Notes: generated by a model not told the origin, from the letters alone. A stretch of DNA of 6,308 nt from Rubrivirga sp. (GCA_012269805.1 JAAXJP010000323.1:1-6308); one strand, 5' to 3'; shown: positions 1-6,296, counted from the first letter of the stretch. Made by a program: numbers and translations.

Positions 1-2
1 CC

Positions 3-1982
3 GCCCCCGTTTCCGACCCCGCGGACCGCGCCGCGCCCGCCGCCTGGGCGCCCGCCGACGCCGAGACGCTCTACCACATGCCGGCGTGGGGCGAGGGCTT
101 TTTCGGCGTCAACGACGCCGGCCACGTCAGCGTACGGCCGGACGCCGAGCGCGACGCCCACATCGACCTCGCGGCCGTCGTGGACGAGGTCGTGGCAGGC
201 GGGCTGAGCCTGCCGGCCGTCATCCGGTTCCAAGACGTTCTCGCGGCGCGCGTACAGGCGCTCAACGCCGCGTTCCGGCAGGCCGCCGCGGACGCCGAGT
301 ACGGCGGCGGCTACACGTCGGTGTACCCGGTCAAGGTCAACCAGCTCCGCGAGGTGGTCGACGAGATCGTCGAGGCGGGTCGGCCGTTCGGGTGCGGCAT
401 CGAGTGCGGCTCGAAGGCCGAGCTCGTCGCCACGCTCCCGCGGCTCGAGTCGGACGACATGCTGTGCCTCGTCAACGGCTACAAGGACGAGGCGATGCTC
501 AAGCTCATCCTCACCTTCCAGCGGCTCGGCCGGAAGGTGCTGCCGATCGTCGAGAAGGCCTCTGAGTTCGAGCAGATCCTGAAGCTCTCCGACGCCGCGG
601 GCCAGCCGCCGGCGTTCGGGGTCCGGGTCAAGCTGGCGGCCGTCGCGCCGGGGCCGTGGACCAAGTCGGGCGGGAGCCTGTCGAAGTTCGGTGTGAGCCT
701 CCCCGAACTGGTGGCGATCGCGAACCGCCTCATCGAGGAGAGCCGCCCCGAGGCGCTGCGACTCCTCCACTTCCACCTCGGCAGCCAGATCGGCGACGTC
801 GCGGCGCTCAAGCACGCGGTCCGCGAGATCGCCCGCGTCTACGCCGGCCTCGTCCGGCGCGGGCTGAGCCCCGAGTACCTCGACGTCGGCGGCGGGCTCG
901 GCGTCAACTACGACGCGCTTCCACTCGGCGCCGGGGCCGGCGGCGTGGACTACTCGGTCCAGGAGTATGCCAACGCCGTCGTCTACGCGGCCAAGGAGGT
1001 CTGCGACGCCGAGGGCGTGCCCGAGCCGCGGCTCATCACCGAGAACGGCCGGGCCGTCACGGCGCACCACTCGGTCCTCGTCGTCGACGTGCTCGGCGCG
1101 ACTCGGAAGCCCGACGTGCCCGACGACTTCGAGCTCCCGGCCGGCGCGCACCCGGTCGCGGGCGAGCTCGACGCCATCCGGGAGACGGCCGGGACGGCGC
1201 GCGGGCTGGGCGAGCTGCTCGAGGTGCTCCACGACGCAAACGAGTCGCGCGAGAAGGCCCACGCACTCTTCCAGTACGGCTACCTCGACCTCGACGCCGC
1301 CGCCCTCGCCGAGCGGCTCTACTGGGCCGTCTGCCGGATCATCCACGAGCGCGTCGAGGCGGCCGGGCCCGAGTGGGCGCCGCCCGAGCTCGACGCCCTC
1401 GGCGACGCGCTCGCGGACCAGCTCCTGTGCGACTTCTCGGTCTTCCAGTCGCTCATGGACCACTGGGCGCTCGGCCAGCGCTTCCCCATCATGCCCATCG
1501 CCGGGCTCGACCGCGAGCCGACGCGCCGCGCCAGGCTCGTCGACATCACGTGCGACTCGGACGGCGAGATCGCCAAGTTCGTGTCGCCCGACGGTGAGCG
1601 GCGCGCGCTCGAGGTCCACGACCTCCCGACCGGGCCGCCGTCCGAGCCCTACCGCCTCGGGGTCTTCCTCGTCGGGGCCTACCAGGACATACTCGGCGAC
1701 GCGCACAACCTGTTCGGCGGCGTCAGCGAAGCCCACGTCTACCTCGACGAGGACGAGCCCTCGGGCTACTACGTCGAGGAGACGATCCGCGGGACGACCG
1801 TCGAGGAGATGCTCGCCCGCGTCCAGTACTTCCCCTCCGACCTTCAGGCGCGCGTCCAGACCCTCCTCCGCGAGAAGTCCCGCGCCGGCGTCGTCCGCCC
1901 CAAGGAGGCGCAGGCGATCCTCGCCGATTACCGCGCCTTCTTCCCCCAGACGACGTACCTCGACCCGTCGAGCGACGCGTGA
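3..1982 (+). CDS. speA: Biosynthetic arginine decarboxylase SpeA (5' end outside window)
   Basis: SpeA is a PLP-dependent decarboxylase that converts L-arginine to agmatine and CO2, the first step of putrescine synthesis by the agmatine route. It belongs to the alanine racemase-fold (fold III) SpeA family. Numbering from the first in-window Met (base 78): YPVKVNQ holds the PLP lysine K86, LLHFHLGSQ lies around 230-238, the glycine-rich phosphate loop DVGGGLGVNYD is 269-279, and ENGRAVTAHH starts at E322. The ITCDSDG motif has the catalytic Cys at 492, and GAYQDILGDAHNLFG begins at 533. The frame stays open to base 3, and the residues just before Met78 (ETLYH, then MPAWGEGFFGVN) align with the conserved E. 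coli N-terminus (RTYNIAWWGNNYYDVN). The true start is therefore probably upstream of the window, and a start at 78 would be truncated. The in-window length of 659 residues is close to the roughly 630-660 of the family. Stop TGA is at 1980-1982. It heads the speA-aguB-aguA cluster. Confidence 0.96.
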   Translation, partial: APVSDPADRAAPAAWAPADAETLYHMPAWGEGFFGVNDAGHVSVRPDAERDAHIDLAAVVDEVVAGGLSLPAVIRFQDVLAARVQALNAAFRQAAADAEYGGGYTSVYPVKVNQLREVVDEIVEAGRPFGCGIECGSKAELVATLPRLESDDMLCLVNGYKDEAMLKLILTFQRLGRKVLPIVEKASEFEQILKLSDAAGQPPAFGVRVKLAAVAPGPWTKSGGSLSKFGVSLPELVAIANRLIEESRPEALRLLHFHLGSQIGDVAALKHAVREIARVYAGLVRRGLSPEYLDVGGGLGVNYDALPLGAGAGGVDYSVQEYANAVVYAAKEVCDAEGVPEPRLITENGRAVTAHHSVLVVDVLGATRKPDVPDDFELPAGAHPVAGELDAIRETAGTARGLGELLEVLHDANESREKAHALFQYGYLDLDAAALAERLYWAVCRIIHERVEAAGPEWAPPELDALGDALADQLLCDFSVFQSLMDHWALGQRFPIMPIAGLDREPTRRARLVDITCDSDGEIAKFVSPDGERRALEVHDLPTGPPSEPYRLGVFLVGAYQDILGDAHNLFGGVSEAHVYLDEDEPSGYYVEETIRGTTVEEMLARVQYFPSDLQARVQTLLREKSRAGVVRPKEAQAILADYRAFFPQTTYLDPSSDA

Positions 1983-2020
1983 CGCAGGACCGCCTCACCG
2001 CCTCTGCCCTCTCCCGCCCC

Positions 2021-2926
2021 ATGTCCGACACCGTTTCCCTCGGCCTCGTCCAGATGGCGATGTCGACCGACCGCGACGCCAACCTCGCCCGCGCGAAGGA
2101 GCTGATCCGCGAGTGCGCCGCCGAGGGCGCGCAGGTGGTCTGCCTGCCCGAGCTGTTCCTCTCGCCGTACTTCTGCAAGACCGAGAGCACCGAGCCGTTC
2201 GGGTGGGCCGAGCCCATCCCGGGCCCGACGACGGAGGCGCTCGAGCCGCTCGCGAACGAACTCGAGGTCGTGATCGTGGCGTCGCTGTTCGAGAAGCGGG
2301 CGCGCGGGCTGTACCACAACACGGCGGCCGTCATCGACGGGCCGCACGGGTATGCGGGCAAGTACCGGAAGATGCACATCCCGGACGACCCGCTCTACTA
2401 CGAGAAGTACTACTTCGCGCCCGGCGACCTCGGCTTCAAGTCGTGGCGGACGACGCGCGGGGACCTCGGCGTGCTCGTGTGCTGGGACCAGTGGTACCCC
2501 GAGGCGGCCCGGGCCACGGCGCTCCAGGGCGCCGACGTTCTCTTCTATCCCACCGCCATCGGGTGGCACCCGAGCGAGAAGGACTCGCACGGTGACGCGC
2601 AACGCGAGGCGTGGATCACGATCCAGCGCTCGCACGCCGTCGCGAACGGCGTCTACGTGGTCGCCGTCAACCGGACGGGCTTCGAGCCGGTCACGCTCGA
2701 CGACCCGGACGCCGAGCGCGAGGGGCGCGGCATCCAGTTCTGGGGCTCGTCGTTCATCGTCGGGCCGGACGGCCAGATCCTCGGCCAGCTCGGCGAGCAG
2801 GACGAGGGCGTGCTCGTGGTCGAGGCCGACCTCGGCGCCATCGACGAGCAACGCCACGGGTGGCCGTTCCTCCGGGACCGCCGCGTGGACGCGTACGACG
2901 CCATCGGCCAGCGCTACGGGAGCTGA
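2021..2926 (+). CDS. aguB: N-carbamoylputrescine amidase AguB
   Basis: AguB hydrolyses N-carbamoylputrescine to putrescine, CO2 and ammonia, the last step of the agmatine route, in the cytoplasm. It is a nitrilase-superfamily (carbon-nitrogen hydrolase) enzyme of 301 residues, normal for the family. The catalytic Glu-Lys-Cys set is visible: E44 in LPELFLSPYFC, K117 in KYRKMHIPDDP, and C154 in VLVCWDQWYPEAAR. The family-typical IGWHPSEK and RGIQFWGSSFI stretches follow. The ATG at 2021 is chosen because MSDTVSLGLVQM matches the usual N-terminus (short lead, then GLVQM). An in-frame GTG at 1979 overlaps the speA stop but would only add 14 residues (MTQDRLTASALSRP) that look unlike the family. 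The gap to speA is 38 bp, and the 20 bases before the ATG are pyrimidine-rich with no Shine-Dalgarno sequence. Other nitrilase amidases are possible on fold alone, but the motifs and the neighbours speA and aguA make AguB the clear call. Confidence 0.95.
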   Translation: MSDTVSLGLVQMAMSTDRDANLARAKELIRECAAEGAQVVCLPELFLSPYFCKTESTEPFGWAEPIPGPTTEALEPLANELEVVIVASLFEKRARGLYHNTAAVIDGPHGYAGKYRKMHIPDDPLYYEKYYFAPGDLGFKSWRTTRGDLGVLVCWDQWYPEAARATALQGADVLFYPTAIGWHPSEKDSHGDAQREAWITIQRSHAVANGVYVVAVNRTGFEPVTLDDPDAEREGRGIQFWGSSFIVGPDGQILGQLGEQDEGVLVVEADLGAIDEQRHGWPFLRDRRVDAYDAIGQRYGS

Positions 2927-4005
2927 TGAGCGCGCGCACCCCGACGCCGGGTTCGCCGGCCGCCCGCGGCTTCCGCCGCCGCGCCGAGTGGGAGCCCCAC
3001 GACTGCACGTGGCTCGTCTGGCCGCACTGCCACGACACCTGGCCGGGCTACGTGCTCGACGAGCGCGTCGCGCCGTCGTACGTCGCCATGGTCGACGCCC
3101 TCCGCAGGGGCGAGACCGTGCGCGTGATCGTGCAGAGCGACGCCCACGCCGAGAGCGTCCGCCGGCGGCTGGCGCAGGCCGGGATCGAGTCGGCCCGCGA
3201 GTCGCCCGAGGCGGGCCCGGCCGTGCGCCTCCACGTCTGGCCGACCGACGACGAGTGGGTCCGCGACTTCGGCGCGCTCGTGGTCTGCAGCGCGGCCGGC
3301 GACCGGCTCGCAACCGACTGGGTGTTCAACGCGTGGGGGGGGAAGTATGACCGGACGGAGCAGAACAACACGGTACCGGACCTGATGGCGGACGTCCACG
3401 GGCTGGCGCGCGTCGCGTACGACGTCGTGCTCGAGGGCGGATCGGTCGAGGTCAACGGCGCCGGCCTCGCACTCACGACCGAGAGCTGTCTCCTCAACCC
3501 GAACCGCAACCCCGAGCGGAGCCGCGACGAGATCGAGCAGCTTCTTCTGGATGGCCTCGGGATCGAAGAGACGATCTGGCTCGGCGACGGGATCGCGGGC
3601 GACGACACGGACGGGCATGTCGACGACTTCGCCCGGTTCGTGTCGGAGCGGACGGTCGTCGTGGCGCAGGAGCCCGACCCGAGCGACGCCAACCACGAGC
3701 CGCTGGCCGATGCGGCGGAGACGCTCCGCCAGTGGCGCGGGCGCGACGGGCGCGGGCTGGAGGTCGTCGAGCTCCCGATGCCGCCGGCGCTCTATGAGGG
3801 CGAGGAGCGGCTGCCGGCGAGCTACGCCAACTTCCTGATCGGGAACGCGGCCGTCCTCATGCCGGCCTTCGACGTGCCGGAGGACGACGCCGCGGCGGCC
3901 GTGCTGGAGCGCGCCGTCGGGCGGCCGGTCGCGCGGATCCCGGCGCGGGCCCTCGTCTGGGGCCTCGGCGCGTGCCACTGCCTTAGCCAGGACGTGCCGG
4001 CGTAG
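2926..4005 (+). CDS. aguA: Agmatine deiminase AguA
   Basis: AguA converts agmatine and water to N-carbamoylputrescine and ammonia, linking SpeA to AguB. It is a peptidylarginine-deiminase-type (guanidino-group modifying) enzyme of 359 residues, a usual length. Visible motifs are the N-terminal AEWEPHDCTWLVWPH, PTDDEWVRDFG (106-115; acidic substrate-binding residues), NAWGGKYD (W137-K140), EGGS with E170, DTDGHVDDF with H231 and D233, and the C-terminal CHCLSQDVPA with the nucleophile C352. The Glu/His/Asp/Cys active-site set of the family is thus complete. The start ATG overlaps the last base of the aguB TGA, which favours translational coupling. A GGGAG run lies only 3 bases upstream, too close to be a convincing ribosome site. 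Two oddities: the segment before the nucleophile reads GLGAC rather than the more usual glycine-rich GGGxI, adding a cysteine at 350, and codons 137-139 form a run of eight G. An arginine- or citrulline-type deiminase is unlikely given the motifs and context. Confidence 0.95.
   Translation: MSARTPTPGSPAARGFRRRAEWEPHDCTWLVWPHCHDTWPGYVLDERVAPSYVAMVDALRRGETVRVIVQSDAHAESVRRRLAQAGIESARESPEAGPAVRLHVWPTDDEWVRDFGALVVCSAAGDRLATDWVFNAWGGKYDRTEQNNTVPDLMADVHGLARVAYDVVLEGGSVEVNGAGLALTTESCLLNPNRNPERSRDEIEQLLLDGLGIEETIWLGDGIAGDDTDGHVDDFARFVSERTVVVAQEPDPSDANHEPLADAAETLRQWRGRDGRGLEVVELPMPPALYEGEERLPASYANFLIGNAAVLMPAFDVPEDDAAAAVLERAVGRPVARIPARALVWGLGACHCLSQDVPA
3335..3342 (+). repeat. G8 homopolymer inside aguA
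   Basis: Eight consecutive G residues span the codons for Trp137 (TGG), Gly138 (GGG) and Gly139 (GGG) in the conserved WGGK motif of agmatine deiminase. It is the longest single-base run I see in the window. Loss or gain of one G would shift the frame and remove E170, H231, D233 and C352. In this assembly the frame is intact. Whether the length varies in the population cannot be told from one sequence. Confidence 0.9.
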
Positions 4006-4034
4006 CGGCCGCGCCATGACGGAGGGTCGTCACC

Positions 4035-4056
4035 GCCGGGCACGACGTTGCCCGGC
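4035..4056 (+). terminator. Perfect 8-bp hairpin between aguA and uvrC (possible terminator)
   Basis: The arm GCCGGGCA (4035-4042) is exactly complementary to TGCCCGGC (4049-4056) across a 6-base loop, CGACGT. It lies 29 bp after the aguA stop and 29 bp before the uvrC start, in the middle of the 80-bp gap. The stem is GC-rich and would be stable in RNA, but no T tract follows, so it is not a canonical intrinsic terminator. It could slow polymerase, protect the upstream mRNA 3' end, or mark the end of the polyamine unit. Chance occurrence in a sequence this rich in GC is also possible. Nothing else recognisable, including a promoter, was seen in this gap. Confidence 0.35.
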
Positions 4057-4085
4057 TGGCGTACGACCGCCCCCGCCTCGACGAC

Positions 4086-5942
4086 ATGACCGACGCCCTC
4101 GCCGACAAGCTCAAGCACCTCCCCACCCAGCCCGGCGTCTACCAGCACAAGGACGCCGACGGGACCGTCATCTACGTCGGGAAGGCCAAGAACCTCCGGA
4201 GCCGCGTCCGGAGCTACTTCCAGGAGGGCCGCCCACGCGAGGCCAAGACCGAGGCCCTCGTCAAGAAGATCGCCGACGTCGAGGTGATCGTGACCGACAC
4301 CGAGGCGGAGTCGCTCCTCCTCGAGGACAACCTCATCAAGCGGCTCAAGCCGCGCTACAACGTCCTCCTCAAAGACGACAAGAGCTACCCCTTCATCTGC
4401 ATCAAGAACGAGCGCTTCCCTCGCGTCTTCCCGACGCGGAAGGTGCGGAAAGACGGCTCGCTCTACTTCGGCCCGTACACGGACGCGAAGGCCATGAAGC
4501 TGATGCTCAAGACGATCAAGGACCTCTTCAAGCTCCGGTCGTGCTCGCTCCACCTGAACGAGGCGGCCATCGAGGCGGGCAAGTACCAGCCGTGCCTCGA
4601 CTACCATATCCAGAAGTGCGCCGCGCCGTGCGTCGGCTACGAGACCGAGGCCCACTACGACAGCACGATCGAGCAGATCAAGACGCTGCTCAACGGCAAG
4701 ACGCGCGAGCTCACCGACCTTCTGAAGGACGAGATGCAGCGGCTCGCGGCCGAGAAGAAGTTCGAGGAGGCCGCCGAGTACCGCGACCGGCTCCGCGCGA
4801 TCGAGACGTACGCCCAGAAGCAGAAGGTCGTGACCGACCCCGAGGTCGACCGCGACCTGTTCGCGCTGGCGGTCGACCGCGAGGCCGACGCGGGCGTCGG
4901 CGTCCTCTTCAAGGTCCGCGAGGGCAAGATCATCGGGCGGACGCACAAGATCCTCCGCGGCATCGAGGGCGTCGAGGACGGCGAGCTCCTCCAGCGGACC
5001 GTCGAGGCGTACTACGCCGACGCGATGTTCACGCCCAACGAGGTCTACCTCGCGAGCGAGCTGGCCGAGCCGTCGGCCGTCGAGGAGCTGCTCCGCGAGA
5101 AAAAGGGCCGGAAGGTGGAGGTCCGCACGCCCCAGCGCGGCGAGAAGGTGGACCTGATGAACATGGTCGAGGCGAACGCCCGCCTGCTCCTCAGCGAGTG
5201 GAAGCTCCAGCAGGAAAAGCGCGAGGAGGACCGGATCCCGAAGTCGGTCCTCAGCCTCCAGCGCGACCTCCGCCTGAAGACGCCGCCGCGGCGGATCGAG
5301 TGCTTCGACATCTCCCACCTCGGCGGGACCGGGACCGTGGCCAGCTGCGTCGTTTTCCAGGACGGCCGGCCGCGCAAGAGCGACTACCGAACCTACAAGA
5401 TCCGGACGGTCGAGCAGGGCAAGCCCGACGACTTCCAGTCGATGCGTGAGGTGATCGAGCGCCGGTACGCGCGGCTCCTCGAAGAAAACGGGCCGTGGCC
5501 GGACCTCGTCATCATCGACGGCGGAAAGGGCCAGTTGTCGTCGGCCGTCGAGTCGCTGCGGCGCGTCGACGTGTACGGCAAGTTCGCGGTCGTCGGGCTG
5601 GCGAAGCGGCTCGAGGAGGTGTTCTTCCCCGGCGAGAGCCGCTCGACCATGATCCCGCGGACGTCGTCGTCGCTCCGCCTCATCCAGCGGTGCCGCGACG
5701 AAGCGCACCGGTTCGCCGTGACGGCCCAGCGCAAGCAGCGGCGGATCAAGGACCTCCGGAGCGAGCTCCTCGACATTCCGGGTGTCGGGGCCAAGACGGC
5801 CAAGAAGCTCCTCACCCAGCTCGGCAGCGCGAAGGCGGTCAAGGCCGCGAGCGAAAACGAGATCGCCGCGGTCACCGGCCCCGCCGTCGCCCGCAGCATC
5901 CGCCAGTTCTACGACGCCTCGGACGCGTCCGAGGCGGACTGA
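4086..5942 (+). CDS. uvrC: Excinuclease ABC subunit C (UvrC)
   Basis: UvrC joins the UvrB-DNA complex at bulky lesions and cuts the damaged strand on both sides in nucleotide excision repair. At 618 residues it is full length. The GIY-YIG nuclease domain (3' incision) has GVY 17-19, YVG 30-32 with Tyr30, and the catalytic-type E80 in LLLEDNLIK. A cysteine cluster follows (C153, C170, C178, C182), matching the positions that bind an iron-sulfur cluster in E. coli UvrC. The UVR/UvrB-binding segment is about 211-240 (DLLKDEMQRLAAEKKFEEA). The RNase H-like domain (5' incision) has D408 in FDISHLGGTG, D448/D449 in PDDFQSM, D478 in IIDGGKGQ and H541 in DEAHRFAV. Tandem helix-hairpin-helix DNA-binding motifs close the protein (LLDIPGVGAKTAKKLL from about 562, and a second near 590-611). 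The ATG at 4086 puts the GIY domain at its usual distance from the N-terminus. No Shine-Dalgarno sequence is visible. It is co-directional with aguA but functionally unrelated. Confidence 0.97.
   Translation: MTDALADKLKHLPTQPGVYQHKDADGTVIYVGKAKNLRSRVRSYFQEGRPREAKTEALVKKIADVEVIVTDTEAESLLLEDNLIKRLKPRYNVLLKDDKSYPFICIKNERFPRVFPTRKVRKDGSLYFGPYTDAKAMKLMLKTIKDLFKLRSCSLHLNEAAIEAGKYQPCLDYHIQKCAAPCVGYETEAHYDSTIEQIKTLLNGKTRELTDLLKDEMQRLAAEKKFEEAAEYRDRLRAIETYAQKQKVVTDPEVDRDLFALAVDREADAGVGVLFKVREGKIIGRTHKILRGIEGVEDGELLQRTVEAYYADAMFTPNEVYLASELAEPSAVEELLREKKGRKVEVRTPQRGEKVDLMNMVEANARLLLSEWKLQQEKREEDRIPKSVLSLQRDLRLKTPPRRIECFDISHLGGTGTVASCVVFQDGRPRKSDYRTYKIRTVEQGKPDDFQSMREVIERRYARLLEENGPWPDLVIIDGGKGQLSSAVESLRRVDVYGKFAVVGLAKRLEEVFFPGESRSTMIPRTSSSLRLIQRCRDEAHRFAVTAQRKQRRIKDLRSELLDIPGVGAKTAKKLLTQLGSAKAVKAASENEIAAVTGPAVARSIRQFYDASDASEAD
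5915..5936 (+). terminator. 22-bp perfect palindrome at the 3' end of uvrC (possible terminator-like hairpin)
   Basis: Bases 5915-5936 read the same on both strands without a mismatch, centred between 5925 and 5926. In RNA this would give a 9-bp GC-rich stem (CGCCTCGGA / TCCGAGGCG) with a CGCG tetraloop. It ends 3 bases before the uvrC TGA and encodes the tail residues around DASDASEA, beyond the helix-hairpin-helix region, where protein sequence is probably little constrained. There is no T tract behind it. A transcription-termination or mRNA 3'-stabilising hairpin embedded in the coding tail is the most economical reading. A palindromic protein-binding site is the alternative. Confidence 0.4.
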
Positions 5943-6064
5943 GACGGTCGCCGGTCTTCCCGCCTCGGTGGAACGCCAGGGTGACCCGGCCGACGCGGTG
6001 AACGGCCCTCGGTGAGGCTGGCACCCCGTTTTCAAGGGCTCTCGACCGACTCCCGGTCCTGCTC
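5943..6064. other. 122-bp spacer between uvrC and the small downstream gene
   Basis: This stretch holds no convincing gene on either strand. It has only weak nested inverted repeats: GCCCT (6005-6009) with AGGGC (6035-6039), enclosing GGTG (6011-6014) with CACC (6022-6025), and a separate GACCG (6044-6048) with CGGTC (6054-6058). I cannot point to a sigma-70 promoter or a Bacteroidota-type promoter (TTG, then TAnnTTTG). The longest T run is four bases (6029-6032). Whatever transcribes the next gene may start here, but the sequence does not show where. Confidence 0.4.
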
Positions 6065-6265
6065 ATGCGCCGCCGTCTCCTCGCTGCCTTCGTCGCCCTC
6101 GATGGGCTCTGCGTCCTGGCCGCCCCGCTGCTGGCCCCGGCCCTGTTGCCCACCCCCGAGCCGACGTACGTGGAGGTCGCGGGTGTGTGCATCGAGGAGA
6201 TCCGGGACGGAGACGGCGATCTCGAGGGCCGAATCGTCGCGGCGTCGTTCTGCGGGGGAGCGTAG
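6065..6265 (+). CDS. Small hypothetical exported or membrane-anchored protein (66 aa)
   Basis: I do not recognise this family. The protein starts MRRRLLAAF, a positively charged tip followed by a hydrophobic stretch (about residues 5-28, interrupted by D13), which fits a signal peptide or a single N-terminal membrane anchor. There is no clear lipobox and no Tat motif. A Pro-rich linker (29-33) leads to a short outer segment with two cysteines (C42, C63) that could form a disulfide, and an acidic DGDGD run at 48-52 that faintly resembles a calcium-binding loop but lacks the usual Gly at loop position six. By hand count, third codon positions are about 88% G/C (58 of 66) against about 52% at second positions, the contrast expected of real coding sequence in a GC-rich genome. 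No Shine-Dalgarno sequence is seen, as for its neighbours. It lies 122 bp after uvrC with no evident functional link. A chance open frame remains possible. Confidence 0.6.
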   Translation: MRRRLLAAFVALDGLCVLAAPLLAPALLPTPEPTYVEVAGVCIEEIRDGDGDLEGRIVAASFCGGA

Positions 6266-6281
6266 AGGCTTCGGGTTCGCA

Positions 6282-6296
6282 CCGGGGGCGCCCCGG
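6282..6296 (+). repeat. Short GC hairpin after the small gene
   Basis: CCGGGG (6282-6287) pairs with CCCCGG (6291-6296) across a 3-base loop, 16 bp after the TAG of the small gene. It may belong to a terminator, but the 12 bases that follow before the window ends contain no T tract, and short GC inverted repeats arise easily by chance in this composition. Confidence 0.25.

Noticed and set aside
1959..1972. Inverted repeat CTCGAC-CC-GTCGAG near the end of speA.
   Set aside because: It has only a 2-base loop (or a 5-bp stem with a 4-base loop), and it is built from very common codons (CTC, GAC, TCG), so chance is the likely cause.
1979..2020. An alternative GTG start for aguB overlapping the speA stop.
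   Set aside because: The 14 added residues do not resemble the nitrilase-family N-terminus, and the ATG at 2021 gives the expected length. Overlap coupling cannot be fully excluded.
1928..3313. A 461-codon open frame on the minus strand across aguB and the start of aguA.
   Set aside because: It is Arg/Ala/Pro-rich with no recognisable domain and is fully opposed to conserved enzymes, so it is a composition shadow.
2914..4017. A 367-codon minus-strand frame covering aguA.
   Set aside because: It spans exactly a conserved enzyme gene in antisense and shows no motif or plausible start context.
4006..4085. A possible promoter for uvrC (TTG at 4048 and TACGAC at 4062).
   Set aside because: The spacing is far too short for sigma-70 or Bacteroidota promoters, and the TTG lies within the hairpin arm region.
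4016..5449. A plus-strand frame starting with ATG at 4016, just before uvrC.
   Set aside because: It runs through uvrC in another frame and yields an Arg/Pro-rich low-complexity product. The uvrC frame carries all the conserved motifs.
3822..6035. A 737-codon open frame on the minus strand, antisense to uvrC.
   Set aside because: It is antisense to a clearly identified gene. Its translation is a low-complexity Leu/Glu/Val/Arg/Asp mix with no motif. Such long antisense frames are expected when third codon positions are almost always G or C.
5872..6282. A 136-codon minus-strand frame over the uvrC tail and the small gene.
   Set aside because: The product is an Arg/Ser-rich low-complexity sequence without motifs, and the plus-strand small frame has the better codon-position bias.
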